From: Nostoc sp. FACHB-152
Lineage (GTDB): Bacteria > Cyanobacteriota > Cyanobacteriia > Cyanobacteriales > Nostocaceae
Length of the DNA stretch: 64,000 nt
NCBI RefSeq assembly: GCF_014697475.1
Contig: NZ_JACJRV010000003.1
Location: 124,001-188,000, forward strand
Direction of reading: 5' to 3'
Part shown: one piece after another, positions 37,881 through 46,975 of the stretch
How the letters are laid out: every line of letters starts with the position of its first letter
Position numbering within the stretch: the first letter of the stretch is position 1
Notes under the pieces: generated by a model
Seen by the model: only the letters and a program-made list of their open reading frames with translations
Told to the model about the DNA's origin: nothing
Database searches by the model: none
Translations under genes and position numbers: made by a program

Positions 37881-38516
37881 ATGGAAACGCTACGTTTGTA
37901 CGATTTTTTACCGTCTGGCAATGGTTATAAGATACGTCTTTTATTATCACAAATGGGGATTCCCTTTGAAAGAATCGAAGTGAATATTTTAAAGGGAGAA
38001 AGTCGAACACCAGAATTTTTAAGTAAAAATCCTAACGGCAAGATACCTGTTTTGGAAGTTGAACCAGGTAAATACTTAACAGAATCAAATGCTATATTGG
38101 TTTACCTGAGTGAATATACAGAATTTTTACCTTACGATCGCTTCCTAAAAGCCCAAGTTTTTCAATGGTTATTTTTTGAACAATATAGCCATGAACCTTT
38201 TATTGCTACATCCAGATTTTGGATTTCAATTTTAGGTAAAGCCGAAGAATATCAGGCTGCTTTAGAACAAAAGCGTGAACCTGGTTATGCAGCATTAAGA
38301 GTCATGGAAAATCATCTGCAATCTCATCTATATTTTGTGGGCGATCGCTATACTATTGCTGATATAGCCTTATTTGCTTATACCCATGTAGCTGATGAAG
38401 GTGGTTTTGACTTATCAAAATTTACAGCTATTCAAAGATGGATAGAACGAATCAAAGCTCAACCTGGATATATAAGTATTACACAAGAGCCAATGCCACA
38501 AGAAGCAGAATACTAA
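37881..38516 (+). CDS. Glutathione S-transferase family protein
   Basis: 211 residues. A thioredoxin-like N-domain 'METLRLYDFLPSGNGYKIRLLLSQMGIPFERIEVN', with a Ser/Asn active-site region, and the glutathione-contact 'GKIPVLEVEPGKYLTESNAILVYLSE' are seen. An all-helical C-domain has 'FVGDRYTIADIALFAYTHVADEGGFDL'. Typical soluble bacterial GST length. Substrate unknown. Confidence 0.93.
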   Translation: METLRLYDFLPSGNGYKIRLLLSQMGIPFERIEVNILKGESRTPEFLSKNPNGKIPVLEVEPGKYLTESNAILVYLSEYTEFLPYDRFLKAQVFQWLFFEQYSHEPFIATSRFWISILGKAEEYQAALEQKREPGYAALRVMENHLQSHLYFVGDRYTIADIALFAYTHVADEGGFDLSKFTAIQRWIERIKAQPGYISITQEPMPQEAEY

Positions 38517-38861
38517 AATCAGTAAATAGTAATCAGTAAAAAAGCCTGAACGTTTTATATGATATGCCTTCATAAGGCGTTAATGGACTAACATATCTGA
38601 TTACAGATATAGTAATTTTATTTGATTTGTGAAAATTGAGAACCTCAAATCCCTGACTTCTTAAAAAAGTTGGGGATATAGCAATCATAAATGAATTATA
38701 AACAAATCTACTCCCTATTACCTCACTGCCTCAACCAGTACTTTAGAAATCAAATAGGATTGCCATATATTTATTGACAAAGCTGATTTGTACATCATTA
38801 GTATAGGTGTTTTGATGGCGATAAACTTCTAATCCGCGTCTTGTTAAAAATTTACAAAATA
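38517..38861. other. Intergenic region between GST and the nuclease-like gene
   Basis: About 345 bases, A+T-rich. The phrase 'ATATAGTAATTTTATTTGAT' near 38606 recurs near 58198, so it is part of a dispersed repeat. No gene or clear terminator. Confidence 0.45.
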
Positions 38862-41240
38862 TTAGTCTAACTCATCATCTTCTAAATCTTCTAAATCATC
38901 ATCTTCTAAATCCTCTAACTCATCATCTTCTAAATCTTCTAACTCATCATCTTCTAAATCCTCTAACTCATCATCTTCTAAATCTTCTAACTCATCATCT
39001 TCTAAATCCTCTAACTCATCATTTTCTAAATCTTCTAACTCATCATCTTCTAGATATAATTTTTGATTGCGTTTTTTCTCAAGATAAGAAAAGCATTTGT
39101 CACTGCAATAGTAACAGTCATCTTGAGGGCAAATCAGGCGACCACATCTTGAACAATTTTTATGTAGACCCATAACAAGAGGAGAAAATCCACATTTTCC
39201 TTTCCCCTCTACCCATCCACCGCAATAAGCTAAAATAGTCGTTAACAATTTTTCTGATTCTGACCTTTTGGCTTGTAGTAATCCTCTACCATTAAACTTA
39301 AAAATTTTAAACTCCGACAATCTTCCTTTTTCTCGATGTTGCCAAAGGATGTTTAAAGTATCAATAAAACTATCTATTATATGCAAAGGGTCATAAATTT
39401 TTAAAGGATACAATATTTTTTTATAAACTTCAGGAGTAAAATCATTACTTTTGTAAGCCAGCATAGATAAAAAATGTTTTAGCAATGCAAGAAATAGATA
39501 TGGTAGCGATAAGTAGTCTACAGGTATTTCTGTTAATACATTTATAAAACTAGCTTGCCATTTAGGAAAATCAGCAAGCCATTTCTGTGGTAACTTGCGT
39601 CTAGCAGTTATGAACAAAGGCAAAGGATTTTCATCGTCTACCAATGATATATCTTCCCAGTCAGGAATATGCTCTTCTTGCAATGCTCGAAACTTTTTTG
39701 CTATTTCAAGCTGTTGAATATAGAAATATTTATTATAATCAAATACCCAAGGTGGTAAATATCTTTTAGGATCAAAATCTCTAGACACATCAATACTAAA
39801 AAAGTTATCGCTAAAAATATTTTCTAAATTTTCTAATTTTCTTTTATTAAATTCGCCCAAAATTTTAGGAGACTCAACAGAAAAACGAGGTGTTTCTTCT
39901 CCTATCATGTATTTTATTTGAAGATAAGGAGATAAAACACCAACTATTATCACATCAAAACCGCGCTCTATTTTAAAAGCAGGAACACAAAATTCAGAAT
40001 AAAGTTCAGAGTTAACGGAATTACGAGTATTCTTGACATCAATTAAGTGTTTTGAATTTAATCGAATATCTGCTTTTCGCCAATATTGGCTTTCTTGTGT
40101 AATTTGATGAATAGAAATATCTTCTGTTGCAAAATTTAACGATTTAAAATATTTGATTACTAACTTCTCTGCACCACGAGCAGAAATCATTTGAGCTTCT
40201 TTAAATGAATCACCAGTAGGATTCCATTCTCGGATTAATTTCTTATCTGTTTTATCTAAATTATATAATTTATGCCAGCTTGAAGTGATAGCTTCACTAT
40301 AAGGATAGTCAGAATCGTTGAACTGAGAGACTAGAGCAAAAAAAACTTTATATTTATTTTTTATATACTGTTTTTGATATTCAATCGGAGCAAGATTCCA
40401 GAGGAAATCCTTATATCTTAATTTTTCTTGGAGATATTTAATTTGGCTCCAATAAATTTTACGTTCTGAACTATTAGATTCTTCTAATTTTATTAAAACT
40501 TCATTTAATAGTTCTTGTTTTAACGAAGAATCTACTATATCAAGATATTGATTGATATAACTGCTATATGATTCTAAATCATATAAGCTAAGAATATTCC
40601 TAAATTCCAAAGAAGAAACAATAATATTGGGTACTTCTTTCAAAAATGTACGCAATAATTCTTTTTTTTGATAATTATTTAAGTTATTTATTTTGTCTGT
40701 TATTAATTTAACCAACTCTTCATTTGAAAGATTATAAATATATCGATCTAAAAAAATCTTAAAAATATTGTAGTTGTTACTATTAATACATTTATTTATA
40801 ATATTAATATCAGTAGTATTATTATCTATTTTTTGTAAATTAATAGTATTTAAATCATTATATTTGTAATGTTGACGAATTCCAAAATAAACAATATCTC
40901 CTAAATTTATAACTTCATTAGATATAAAATTTATATCAGAATATCCTTCACATTTAATATATCCGCGTCCTCTTTTAACAGTATCAACAATACCAATACA
41001 AGTTTTTAACTCAACGTTAATGGCTCGTTGACGTTCTGTATCAATATCAAATTGAACATAAACTCCTTTTCCTTTACTCCCTTCTATTAGTTCTTGCAAA
41101 TATTTCGGTACATCATCTCGATGCACATAAATACCTTCTTCAGGATTATTATTTTCAATGGGAATGATAAATCCGTAGTTATTAACTTTCTGATTTTTAT
41201 TATTGATTCCACCAAACCAATCAATTTTACCTATAACCAT
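38862..41240 (-). CDS. Unknown multidomain protein: cold-shock-like domains, PD-(D/E)XK nuclease core, zinc ribbon, acidic repeat tail
   Basis: About 792 residues from ATG 41240 (open 11 codons further). Residues 3-78 and ~80-138 look like two cold-shock/OB domains ('YGFIIPIENNNPEEGIYVHR', then 'GRGYIKCEGYSDINFI...GDIVYFGIR'). A helical region (~140-340) follows. Then comes a restriction-endonuclease-like core: Glu358 in 'RGAEKLVIKYF', Asp391 in 'KADIRLN', and Asp401-x-Lys403 in 'LIDVKNTR', the E...D...(D/E)xK pattern. Eight cysteines (673-716; 'CSRCGRLICPQDDCYYCSDKC' region) suggest zinc binding. The tail is seven acidic octads of LEDLEDDE type. It stands alone and is A+T-rich with Asn/Lys/Ile codons unlike its neighbours, suggesting transfer. 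Likely nucleic-acid-targeting, possibly defensive; function unproven. Confidence 0.65.
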   Translation of the reverse strand: MVIGKIDWFGGINNKNQKVNNYGFIIPIENNNPEEGIYVHRDDVPKYLQELIEGSKGKGVYVQFDIDTERQRAINVELKTCIGIVDTVKRGRGYIKCEGYSDINFISNEVINLGDIVYFGIRQHYKYNDLNTINLQKIDNNTTDINIINKCINSNNYNIFKIFLDRYIYNLSNEELVKLITDKINNLNNYQKKELLRTFLKEVPNIIVSSLEFRNILSLYDLESYSSYINQYLDIVDSSLKQELLNEVLIKLEESNSSERKIYWSQIKYLQEKLRYKDFLWNLAPIEYQKQYIKNKYKVFFALVSQFNDSDYPYSEAITSSWHKLYNLDKTDKKLIREWNPTGDSFKEAQMISARGAEKLVIKYFKSLNFATEDISIHQITQESQYWRKADIRLNSKHLIDVKNTRNSVNSELYSEFCVPAFKIERGFDVIIVGVLSPYLQIKYMIGEETPRFSVESPKILGEFNKRKLENLENIFSDNFFSIDVSRDFDPKRYLPPWVFDYNKYFYIQQLEIAKKFRALQEEHIPDWEDISLVDDENPLPLFITARRKLPQKWLADFPKWQASFINVLTEIPVDYLSLPYLFLALLKHFLSMLAYKSNDFTPEVYKKILYPLKIYDPLHIIDSFIDTLNILWQHREKGRLSEFKIFKFNGRGLLQAKRSESEKLLTTILAYCGGWVEGKGKCGFSPLVMGLHKNCSRCGRLICPQDDCYYCSDKCFSYLEKKRNQKLYLEDDELEDLENDELEDLEDDELEDLEDDELEDLEDDELEDLEDDELEDLEDDDLEDLEDDELD
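38865..39055. repeat. 24-bp tandem repeat encoding an acidic tail
   Basis: About seven full copies of a 24-bp unit (TCATCATCTTCTAAATCTTC + TAAC), with TCT/TCC alternating at one site between copies, giving a hint of a 48-bp higher-order unit. On the coding (minus) strand it reads as LEDLEDDE octads. One copy has Asp-to-Asn (LENDE) and one has LEDDD. It is prone to copy-number change. Confidence 0.85.
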
Positions 41241-41446
41241 AATTGATAAATTGATAAAGTATTTAATTACCAAGGTTTTTTATGTTACCAAGTATAATTA
41301 TTTTCAATAATACCATTACTTAAAGCGATATCTCTAGTCTATATGGTGTAACTTAAAACACACCCCAATATTCGGCAGGTTCATTTAGTTAAAGGTTTAT
41401 ATAAATGAAATTCTTGATTGAGATTCAACAGAGCCAAGAATAAATA

Positions 41447-41671
41447 TTATATATCCTCAATTTCAATCAGCTTTTGTCGAGAAGATAAACCTAATTTGAT
41501 GGTAATACAAGATTTCGGCACATCAAATTTATCAGCCAATAATTTAATTAACTCTTCATTGGCTTTACCATCTACTGGCGGCGATTTTAAATGTACGGTC
41601 AAACTACCATCAGATTCTTCGACAATTTTTTGTTGTTTTGAATTAGGTTTAACTTTCACTCTTTTTTGCAT
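41447..41671 (-). CDS. DUF167 (YggU) family protein
   Basis: 74 residues. '[45 protein letters not shown]' with 'PPVDGKAN' is the DUF167 signature. A small cytoplasmic protein of unknown function, found across bacteria and archaea. Its start overlaps the end of the upstream DUF2809 gene by 23 bp on the same strand, implying coupling. Confidence 0.92.
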   Translation of the reverse strand: MQKRVKVKPNSKQQKIVEESDGSLTVHLKSPPVDGKANEELIKLLADKFDVPKSCITIKLGLSSRQKLIEIEDI

Positions 41672-42065
41672 TGCCTATTTCCCATAATTTTTGTAGCCAC
41701 AACCAACCTAAAATAGAACCCAACACATAATAAACAAAGTCCCACCAAGAAAAAGTAGTGCCTAGCAATAATTTACCTATCAATGTGGCACGTATCGCAT
41801 CTAGTATGGGTGGATGCCAAAGTTGCAGAAACTCTAATATACAAGTGATGACAAAAACCCAAATTGGAATTTGTACCACTGCTTTACGACTCTTGAAAAA
41901 CCAAAATCCAAACAAGCACCAAAATATTTCATAAAATATTGCTGCGCCTGAGTTGTTAAACCACTGACGACCAGGCCCAGCGTAATATTTAAACAAAAAG
42001 CCCATCGCTGTAACGATGAGCAAAGACATGATGATGGATATTTTTAAGTTACGGTTGTGGCGCAT
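41649..42065 (-). CDS. DUF2809 (VanZ-like) membrane protein
   Basis: 138 residues with four membrane segments. '[32 protein letters not shown]' and '[40 protein letters not shown]' fit the DUF2809 pattern (conserved R/K-Y-x-G-P, W-x-D-x-x-Y-Y). Function unknown. Overlaps the DUF167 gene downstream. Confidence 0.85.
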   Translation of the reverse strand: MRHNRNLKISIIMSLLIVTAMGFLFKYYAGPGRQWFNNSGAAIFYEIFWCLFGFWFFKSRKAVVQIPIWVFVITCILEFLQLWHPPILDAIRATLIGKLLLGTTFSWWDFVYYVLGSILGWLWLQKLWEIGNAKKSES

Positions 42066-42125
42066 TTTCTAAAAGCTAGAGACTAAACAAGATTTTAGCC
42101 TTCGTATCTCTAGCCTCCAAGAAAA

Positions 42126-42686
42126 TTAAGGGTATCTTTTACTGCCTGCACCTACTACACCAATTTTGTGGCGATAGGAAAGTTCTGCACCAAACCAGCC
42201 AGAAGCACTAGTCAGTGTCCCAACTACGAGGGATATTAACAATCCCCAAGGTAAGATGCGGGCTTCAGCGTCACCCATACGCAGGAGGAAGTTTACCAAG
42301 GTTAAAACTAGGATAGAAACATTGAGAATCATGTGTACCCAGCCAGCAGTGCGCTTGCGGACGCGCTCAATTCTTAAAAAGTCGCTCATCCCAATAGCAG
42401 CTGCAATTAGTCCTCCACCTAGCCCAAGTCCAATCAACCATAAGGAAGCCCGCGCCCAGAAGAAATCACGAGTTAGCCAGTAGCCAAAATCGCTACCCAA
42501 AGCTGCGGCTAAAAAGGCGATAGGAAATATGACGCTGAGAGGATGTAAGGGATGTCCGGCGATCGCTACTGTACTAGGTACACCTGTATCACGATATTCT
42601 CTATCGTCACTTTCAATAATTGGTGGAATATTAGGAAATGGTGTAGAAGCTGATGATGTTGTTTCTGTAGTTTCCATAGTGTCCAT
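42126..42686 (-). CDS. DUF2231 membrane protein
   Basis: 186 residues. A polar, Thr/Ser-rich N-terminus (about 40 residues) precedes 'GHPLHPLSVIFPIAFLAAALGSDFGYW', the DUF2231 start with conserved His-Pro. Four membrane segments follow and the end is 'SASGWFGAELSYRHKIGV' with the family's G-x-x-L-x-Y-x-H motif. As I understand the family, it may bind heme through its histidines, but this is not established here. Confidence 0.88.
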   Translation of the reverse strand: MDTMETTETTSSASTPFPNIPPIIESDDREYRDTGVPSTVAIAGHPLHPLSVIFPIAFLAAALGSDFGYWLTRDFFWARASLWLIGLGLGGGLIAAAIGMSDFLRIERVRKRTAGWVHMILNVSILVLTLVNFLLRMGDAEARILPWGLLISLVVGTLTSASGWFGAELSYRHKIGVVGAGSKRYP

Positions 42687-42703
42687 GATTTAATATTTAC
42701 GTT

Positions 42704-43471
42704 TTAAGCTGAGGGTATTTGTTCGACATACGCGTCTGCTTGCAGCGTTAGTTTGCCTGGTGCGACTAGAAGTTGCTTAACTCGCAGGCTCATTCCTTCT
42801 AAATCGAAGTTACTTAAATTTAGAATTTCACTGGTTTGCTCAACCAGAGCTTTTGTTAGTTCTGGCGATATTTCTTCACCTTCACCATACTCAACGTTAT
42901 CTAAAGAAACACTTTGTCCATTAGTATTTACCTTAGGTACCGCTGTAAAAGCAATTTGTTGAGTTTCACCTGTTTCTTTGAGTTTTATATTTGCATTTAG
43001 CCCTATTTTCTGATTATCAAGTAAACGGAAATCTACTTGTTGGGTTTCTATACTTGTCGATTGCCCATTGATATGTACTTGCTGATTTTGAAGTTGCGAT
43101 CGCACATATTCAGAATTAAAAGCACGGTTGATATCACTTTCAGTCAGAACCACTCTGGTGCTAGCTTCTGTAGGTTTAGTAAGTTCAATTTTGCCAAAAG
43201 CTACGCTTAAAGGATTGATGGCAACATTACCCATCTGCATATCCAATTTTTCCATGCGGAGGTCTTTCTGCATTATTAAACCTTCGCCTTCAATTTGCAC
43301 TGAATCTACTTGTCCCTGAACAAGTTTAAGCGGGTCAGTTTGAATATTGACATCCAAGTTTTCTACTTCATCTAATTGGCTAGATAAGCCTATTTCGGCA
43401 GCTTTATTTAAAGCCTGCTCTCCTAGTCCAGGGCTTTCTGGCATTGTTCTTTGATTTCCTGATTTGACCAT
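42704..43471 (-). CDS. DUF2993 (LmeA-like) lipid-binding protein
   Basis: 255 residues. 'LGEQALNKAAEIGLSSQLDEVENLDVNIQTDPLKLVQGQVDSVQIEGEGL' and 'VNPLSVAFGKIEL'-like 'AINPLSVAFGKIELTKPTEASTRVVLTESDINRAFNS' match the cyanobacterial DUF2993 family. The fold is a lipid-binding tubular beta sheet (LmeA-like). No signal peptide is evident. It lies 17 bp upstream of the DUF2231 gene on the same strand, so the two are probably co-transcribed. Confidence 0.88.
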   Translation of the reverse strand: MVKSGNQRTMPESPGLGEQALNKAAEIGLSSQLDEVENLDVNIQTDPLKLVQGQVDSVQIEGEGLIMQKDLRMEKLDMQMGNVAINPLSVAFGKIELTKPTEASTRVVLTESDINRAFNSEYVRSQLQNQQVHINGQSTSIETQQVDFRLLDNQKIGLNANIKLKETGETQQIAFTAVPKVNTNGQSVSLDNVEYGEGEEISPELTKALVEQTSEILNLSNFDLEGMSLRVKQLLVAPGKLTLQADAYVEQIPSA

Positions 43472-43701
43472 CTTTCGTCAATCTAGAAAATTAATTTTTA
43501 AAAGTTATCTATCTAACGATGGAGTGAAGTTTTAATACTTGTATATCTAAAAGTGTAATTAGAAAAATTTATATCTAAAAATTTGGCTTTCTACCCAGAG
43601 AAACGCACTTAATCGCTCAAAAGAAAGAGGAAAGATGTTTAACTCTTGTGACAAGCTGTGCTTAGTAATAATACGATTACTTTTTCGAGGAGAACTTCAA
43701 A

Positions 43702-44757
43702 ATGGTATCAACACTAGATGATACAAAGCGTAATGCTATTGCTGCTAAATTAGCAGCAATCAGATTAGTTCAACAGCTACTTATTGAAAATGAAGAACAG
43801 TTTTTAAAAGAATCTACTGACAGCGAAATCTCCAAACGCCTTCAAGATTTCCTCGAAGACGATCGCAAAAACTTGGGCATTATCGAAACTGTAATTGTGC
43901 AGTATGGTATTCAGCAAGAGCCGAAACAAACAATTCGAGACATGGTTGATCAAGTTCGCAAATTGATGCAAGGCTCCCAACTGAGTTTCTATGAAAAAGT
44001 ATCTCAGCACGAATTATTAAAGCATCAGCAAGTTATGAGTGGCTTGCTAGTACACAAAGCAGCACAAAAAGTTGGTGCTGATGTAATGGCAGCAATTGGG
44101 CCTATCAATCCTGTTAACTTTGAAAACCGCGCCCACCAAGAGCAACTCAAAGGTATTCTAGAAATCCTTGGTGTACGTGAGCTAACTGGACAAGACGCTG
44201 ACCAAGGTATTTGGGCAAGAGTTCAAGATGCGATGGCAGCAGTTAGTGGTGTAGTTGGTAGTGCTGTTACCCAAGGTACTGACAAACAAGATATGAACAT
44301 CCAAGATGTTATTCGCTTGGATCACAACAAAGTAAATATCTTGTTCACCGAATTGCTACAAAGCAATGATCCTCAAAAGATTCAAGAGTACTTTGGTCAA
44401 ATCTACAAAGACCTAACAGCCCACGCGGAAGCTGAAGAAGAAGTAGTTTATCCCAGAGTTCGTTCCTTCTATGGCGAAGGCGATACCCAAGAACTCTATG
44501 ATGAACAAGCTGAAATGAAGCGGCTTTTAGACCAAATTAAGGCTATCAGTCCTTCTGCTTCTGAATTCAAAGATAGAGTCAGAAACTTGATGGATATTGT
44601 TGGCGACCATGTTCGTCAAGAAGAAAGCACCATGTTCGCAGCTATTCGCAACAACTTGAACACTCAACAAAGCGAGCAACTAGCTACAGAATTCAAAGCA
44701 GCTAAGGCTAAAATTCAACAAAAATTGGGTGGAACTGCAACTGGCGCAGGTGTGTAA
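43702..44757 (+). CDS. Hemerythrin HHE-domain protein
   Basis: 351 residues. The C-terminal ~150 residues are a hemerythrin-like helical bundle: 'VIRLDHNKVNILFTELL', 'DLTAHAEAEEEVVYPRV' and 'VGDHVRQEESTMFAAIR' supply the His/Glu di-iron ligands. The N-terminal ~190 residues are a separate helical domain with 'EKVSQHELLKHQQVMSGLLVHKAAQ', which may be a degenerate ferritin-like half. GAGGAG at 43689-43694 is the ribosome site. Likely O2/NO/iron binding or stress protection; such proteins are abundant in Nostoc. Confidence 0.9.
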   Translation: MVSTLDDTKRNAIAAKLAAIRLVQQLLIENEEQFLKESTDSEISKRLQDFLEDDRKNLGIIETVIVQYGIQQEPKQTIRDMVDQVRKLMQGSQLSFYEKVSQHELLKHQQVMSGLLVHKAAQKVGADVMAAIGPINPVNFENRAHQEQLKGILEILGVRELTGQDADQGIWARVQDAMAAVSGVVGSAVTQGTDKQDMNIQDVIRLDHNKVNILFTELLQSNDPQKIQEYFGQIYKDLTAHAEAEEEVVYPRVRSFYGEGDTQELYDEQAEMKRLLDQIKAISPSASEFKDRVRNLMDIVGDHVRQEESTMFAAIRNNLNTQQSEQLATEFKAAKAKIQQKLGGTATGAGV

Positions 44758-45213
44758 TCTCAAATTCTGCTGACTTGATGTAAAAAACTCCAAAGGGGAA
44801 ATGATTAAAAGGGAATTGGTGTAATGAGCCTTTCCCTTGCCCCATTCCTCACATCAGAGAAACATACGACTAATGCTCAATTACAAAGGGGATAGGTATA
44901 TCAACCATCCCCTTTTTTGTTTAGTCGATTATGAGTAAGAAATTATTGTACTGTTAGCCTGATTACTTTAAGTGAGATGCAAAAATTGTAATCTAAAGAG
45001 CGATCGCTCTGTATCAAGACAATATAGTTAAAAACAGCTTGAGTATAATGCTATCACTCTCTGAGCGACAATATTTTAAACCTAACCTCCAGTACTTTCG
45101 CTAGACCCTTAGATTAGAGTAAAGTAAACAAGTGTAAAGAACTATCACTTTTCTCTCTTAGTTTTTAAAACAACTTGTTCACTTTTACTGTTGATTTTTG
45201 TATAAAAACATCC
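44758..45213. other. Intergenic region with terminator
   Basis: About 455 bases. It begins with G/C-rich hairpins ending the hemerythrin-like gene (44885-44918 listed separately) and includes a HIP1 near 45000. The remainder, before the TPM gene, shows no recognisable motif. Confidence 0.45.
44885..44918 (+). terminator. Rho-independent terminator
   Basis: Stem AAAGGGGAT (44885-44893) / ATCCCCTTT (44907-44915) with a 13-base loop, followed by a T run (TTTTTTG). It lies about 130 bp after the hemerythrin-like gene. Confidence 0.8.
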
Positions 45214-46023
45214 ATGCAGTCTTGTATTTGGCGACGAATTCTGGTATCTTTTGCGGTATTTTTCTTAGCTGGGTCAATTTGGATAGCAAATCCCTCCTCC
45301 GCACTGGCATATGACAACCCCGACTTGCTGCCTAATTTTCAAACTCCAGTTGTAGATTTGGCTAAATCTCTCACTGATGTTCAAGAAGAACAGCTGGTTT
45401 CAGATATAGAGCAATTTGAAACCGACACTGGCTGGAAACTGCGAGTGTTAACCCAATATGACCGCACCCCTGGCCGGGCAGTAATTAATTATTGGGGTTT
45501 AGATGACAAAAGCATTCTGCTAGTGGCTGATTCTCGTGGCGGTAATATTCTCAGCTTTAGTGTCGGTGATGCAGTTTATGAACTTCTACCCCGCACATTT
45601 TGGATAGAACTACAAACTCGCTTTGGGAATTTGTACTTTGTACGTGAACAAGGCGAAGACCAAGCCATTTTACAAGCCCTAAACTCAGTTAAAGGCTGCT
45701 TACTCAAAGGTGGTTGTACTGTTGTACCTGGACTACCAAGAGAACAGTGGATTCTTACCCTCATTACCTCAGTTATTGGTGGGATCGTTTGTGGTTTTGC
45801 AGCTCAACCCCGTAATGATAAACAAATTTTTGCTTGGCAGTGGGCATTAATTTTTTCACCTCTATGGGGAATTTTATTTATCGCCTTCGGAATAGGGCCT
45901 GTAGTTACACGCACTAGTGATTGGCTGCCTCTAGTTCGTAATATTTCTGGCTTTTTCATCGGTGCTTTAGTTGCTTACCTATCTCCTGTTTTCAGCCGTC
46001 CTTCTTCTAGTGCTGAGTTATAA
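45214..46023 (+). CDS. TPM-domain protein with signal peptide and C-terminal membrane segments
   Basis: About 269 residues from ATG 45214; a TTG at 45175 is open, but the ATG gives a clean signal peptide (RRILVSFAVFFLAGSIW...SSALA/YDNPD). The TPM domain spans about residues 35-165: 'VVDLAKSLTDVQEEQLVSDIEQFETDTGWKLRVLTQYD' and 'LLVADSRGGNILSFSVGDAVYELLP'. Three membrane segments follow. TPM proteins include Arabidopsis TLP18.3, which aids photosystem II repair; the anchored cyanobacterial form likely faces the lumen or periplasm. Phosphatase activity is known for some members, not shown here. Confidence 0.88.
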   Translation: MQSCIWRRILVSFAVFFLAGSIWIANPSSALAYDNPDLLPNFQTPVVDLAKSLTDVQEEQLVSDIEQFETDTGWKLRVLTQYDRTPGRAVINYWGLDDKSILLVADSRGGNILSFSVGDAVYELLPRTFWIELQTRFGNLYFVREQGEDQAILQALNSVKGCLLKGGCTVVPGLPREQWILTLITSVIGGIVCGFAAQPRNDKQIFAWQWALIFSPLWGILFIAFGIGPVVTRTSDWLPLVRNISGFFIGALVAYLSPVFSRPSSSAEL

Positions 46024-46199
46024 ATTCTGAGTGGGAAGAGGAAATGAGGCGGGGGCAATGGGAAAATCTCACAGTACGTTTCTCCCCCTTGCTCCCCTGC
46101 GGCCTAAAAGAGCAAATAAAGTGTTTCACATCTGAACTAATTACTCAGCACTCACCTAAGCTGATAAGCTGAAAGCTGGTATATCAGCACTTAATAGTG

Positions 46200-46829
46200 A
46201 TGGAATGGCACGTAACGGATGCTCAAAGTTTAGCAATCATTGATAGTGAAATTGGCGATCATGTCTTTTCACCCGCAGAGTATGAAATTGTCCGGCGGGT
46301 GGTATATGCCACAGCTGACTTTGAATATAAGTCTTTAATTCGTTTTTCGGAACAAGCTTTGCAAGCTGGGGCAGCAGCGTTAGCAGCACGCACCACAATT
46401 GTGGTAGACGTGCCAATGGTACAGGTAGGTATTGCCTACGACATCCAAAATACGTTCGCTAACCCAGTCTATTGCAGCATGGAAACTGTCACACGTCCCC
46501 AAAAGGAAAAAACTATGGCAGCTTGGGGAATTGAAACCTTAGCCAAGCGTTATCCTGAGGGAATATTTGTGGTTGGTCAAGCACAAACAGCACTGACAGT
46601 ACTGGTTGATTTAATCGAAACTGAGGAAATTCGACCAGCTTTAGTCATTGCTACGCCAGTAGGATTTGTAGATGTAGATACTGCGAAAAGCCGCTTGCAA
46701 GACTCTCTAGTTCCTCATATTACAATTGACAGCCGCAAAGGAAATGCCGTTGTAGCAGCTGCAATTGTTGATGGCTTGGTAGATTTAGCTTGGCAAGCTT
46801 ACGGACAGAATGCGAATCGGGGAAATTAG
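46200..46829 (+). CDS. cobH: Precorrin-8X methylmutase family protein
   Basis: 209 residues from ATG 46200 (a GTG precedes it directly). 'EYEIVRRVVYATADFEYKSLIRFSEQALQAG', 'VDVPMVQVGI' and 'VIATPVGFVDVDTAKSRLQDS' are CobH/CbiC motifs. The enzyme moves a methyl group from C-11 to C-12 in corrin synthesis, making hydrogenobyrinate. The usual catalytic His of the 'RR-hydrophobic-H' motif is Tyr here (RRVVY). From memory this is shared by cyanobacterial members, so it may be a subfamily feature. No other cobalamin genes are adjacent. Confidence 0.88.
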   Translation: MEWHVTDAQSLAIIDSEIGDHVFSPAEYEIVRRVVYATADFEYKSLIRFSEQALQAGAAALAARTTIVVDVPMVQVGIAYDIQNTFANPVYCSMETVTRPQKEKTMAAWGIETLAKRYPEGIFVVGQAQTALTVLVDLIETEEIRPALVIATPVGFVDVDTAKSRLQDSLVPHITIDSRKGNAVVAAAIVDGLVDLAWQAYGQNANRGN

Positions 46830-46834
46830 GGGTG

Positions 46835-46967
46835 AGAGGTTAGGGAAAGGAGAGACTTAGGGATTCGTCATGAAACATTAGAGTCTAGAAATAGGTGGTA
46901 AACATTTTTAGATATAAACAATGAAAAAATTAGTTTTAATTTTTCTAGCCCCTAATCCCTAACCTCT
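46835..46967. repeat. Inverted repeat between convergent genes
   Basis: AGAGGTTAGGGA (46835-46846) is repeated as its exact reverse complement TCCCTAACCTCT (46956-46967), about 110 bp apart. Both lie inside longer stretches of degenerate 'GGTTAGGG' heptads. It may terminate both the cobH and the following minus-strand gene. Confidence 0.6.
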
Positions 46968-46975
46968 AATCCCTT

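Noticed and set aside
38865-39055. 24-bp repeats considered as CRISPR or regulatory iterons
   Set aside because: They are in frame, contiguous and encode the C-terminus of a long protein.
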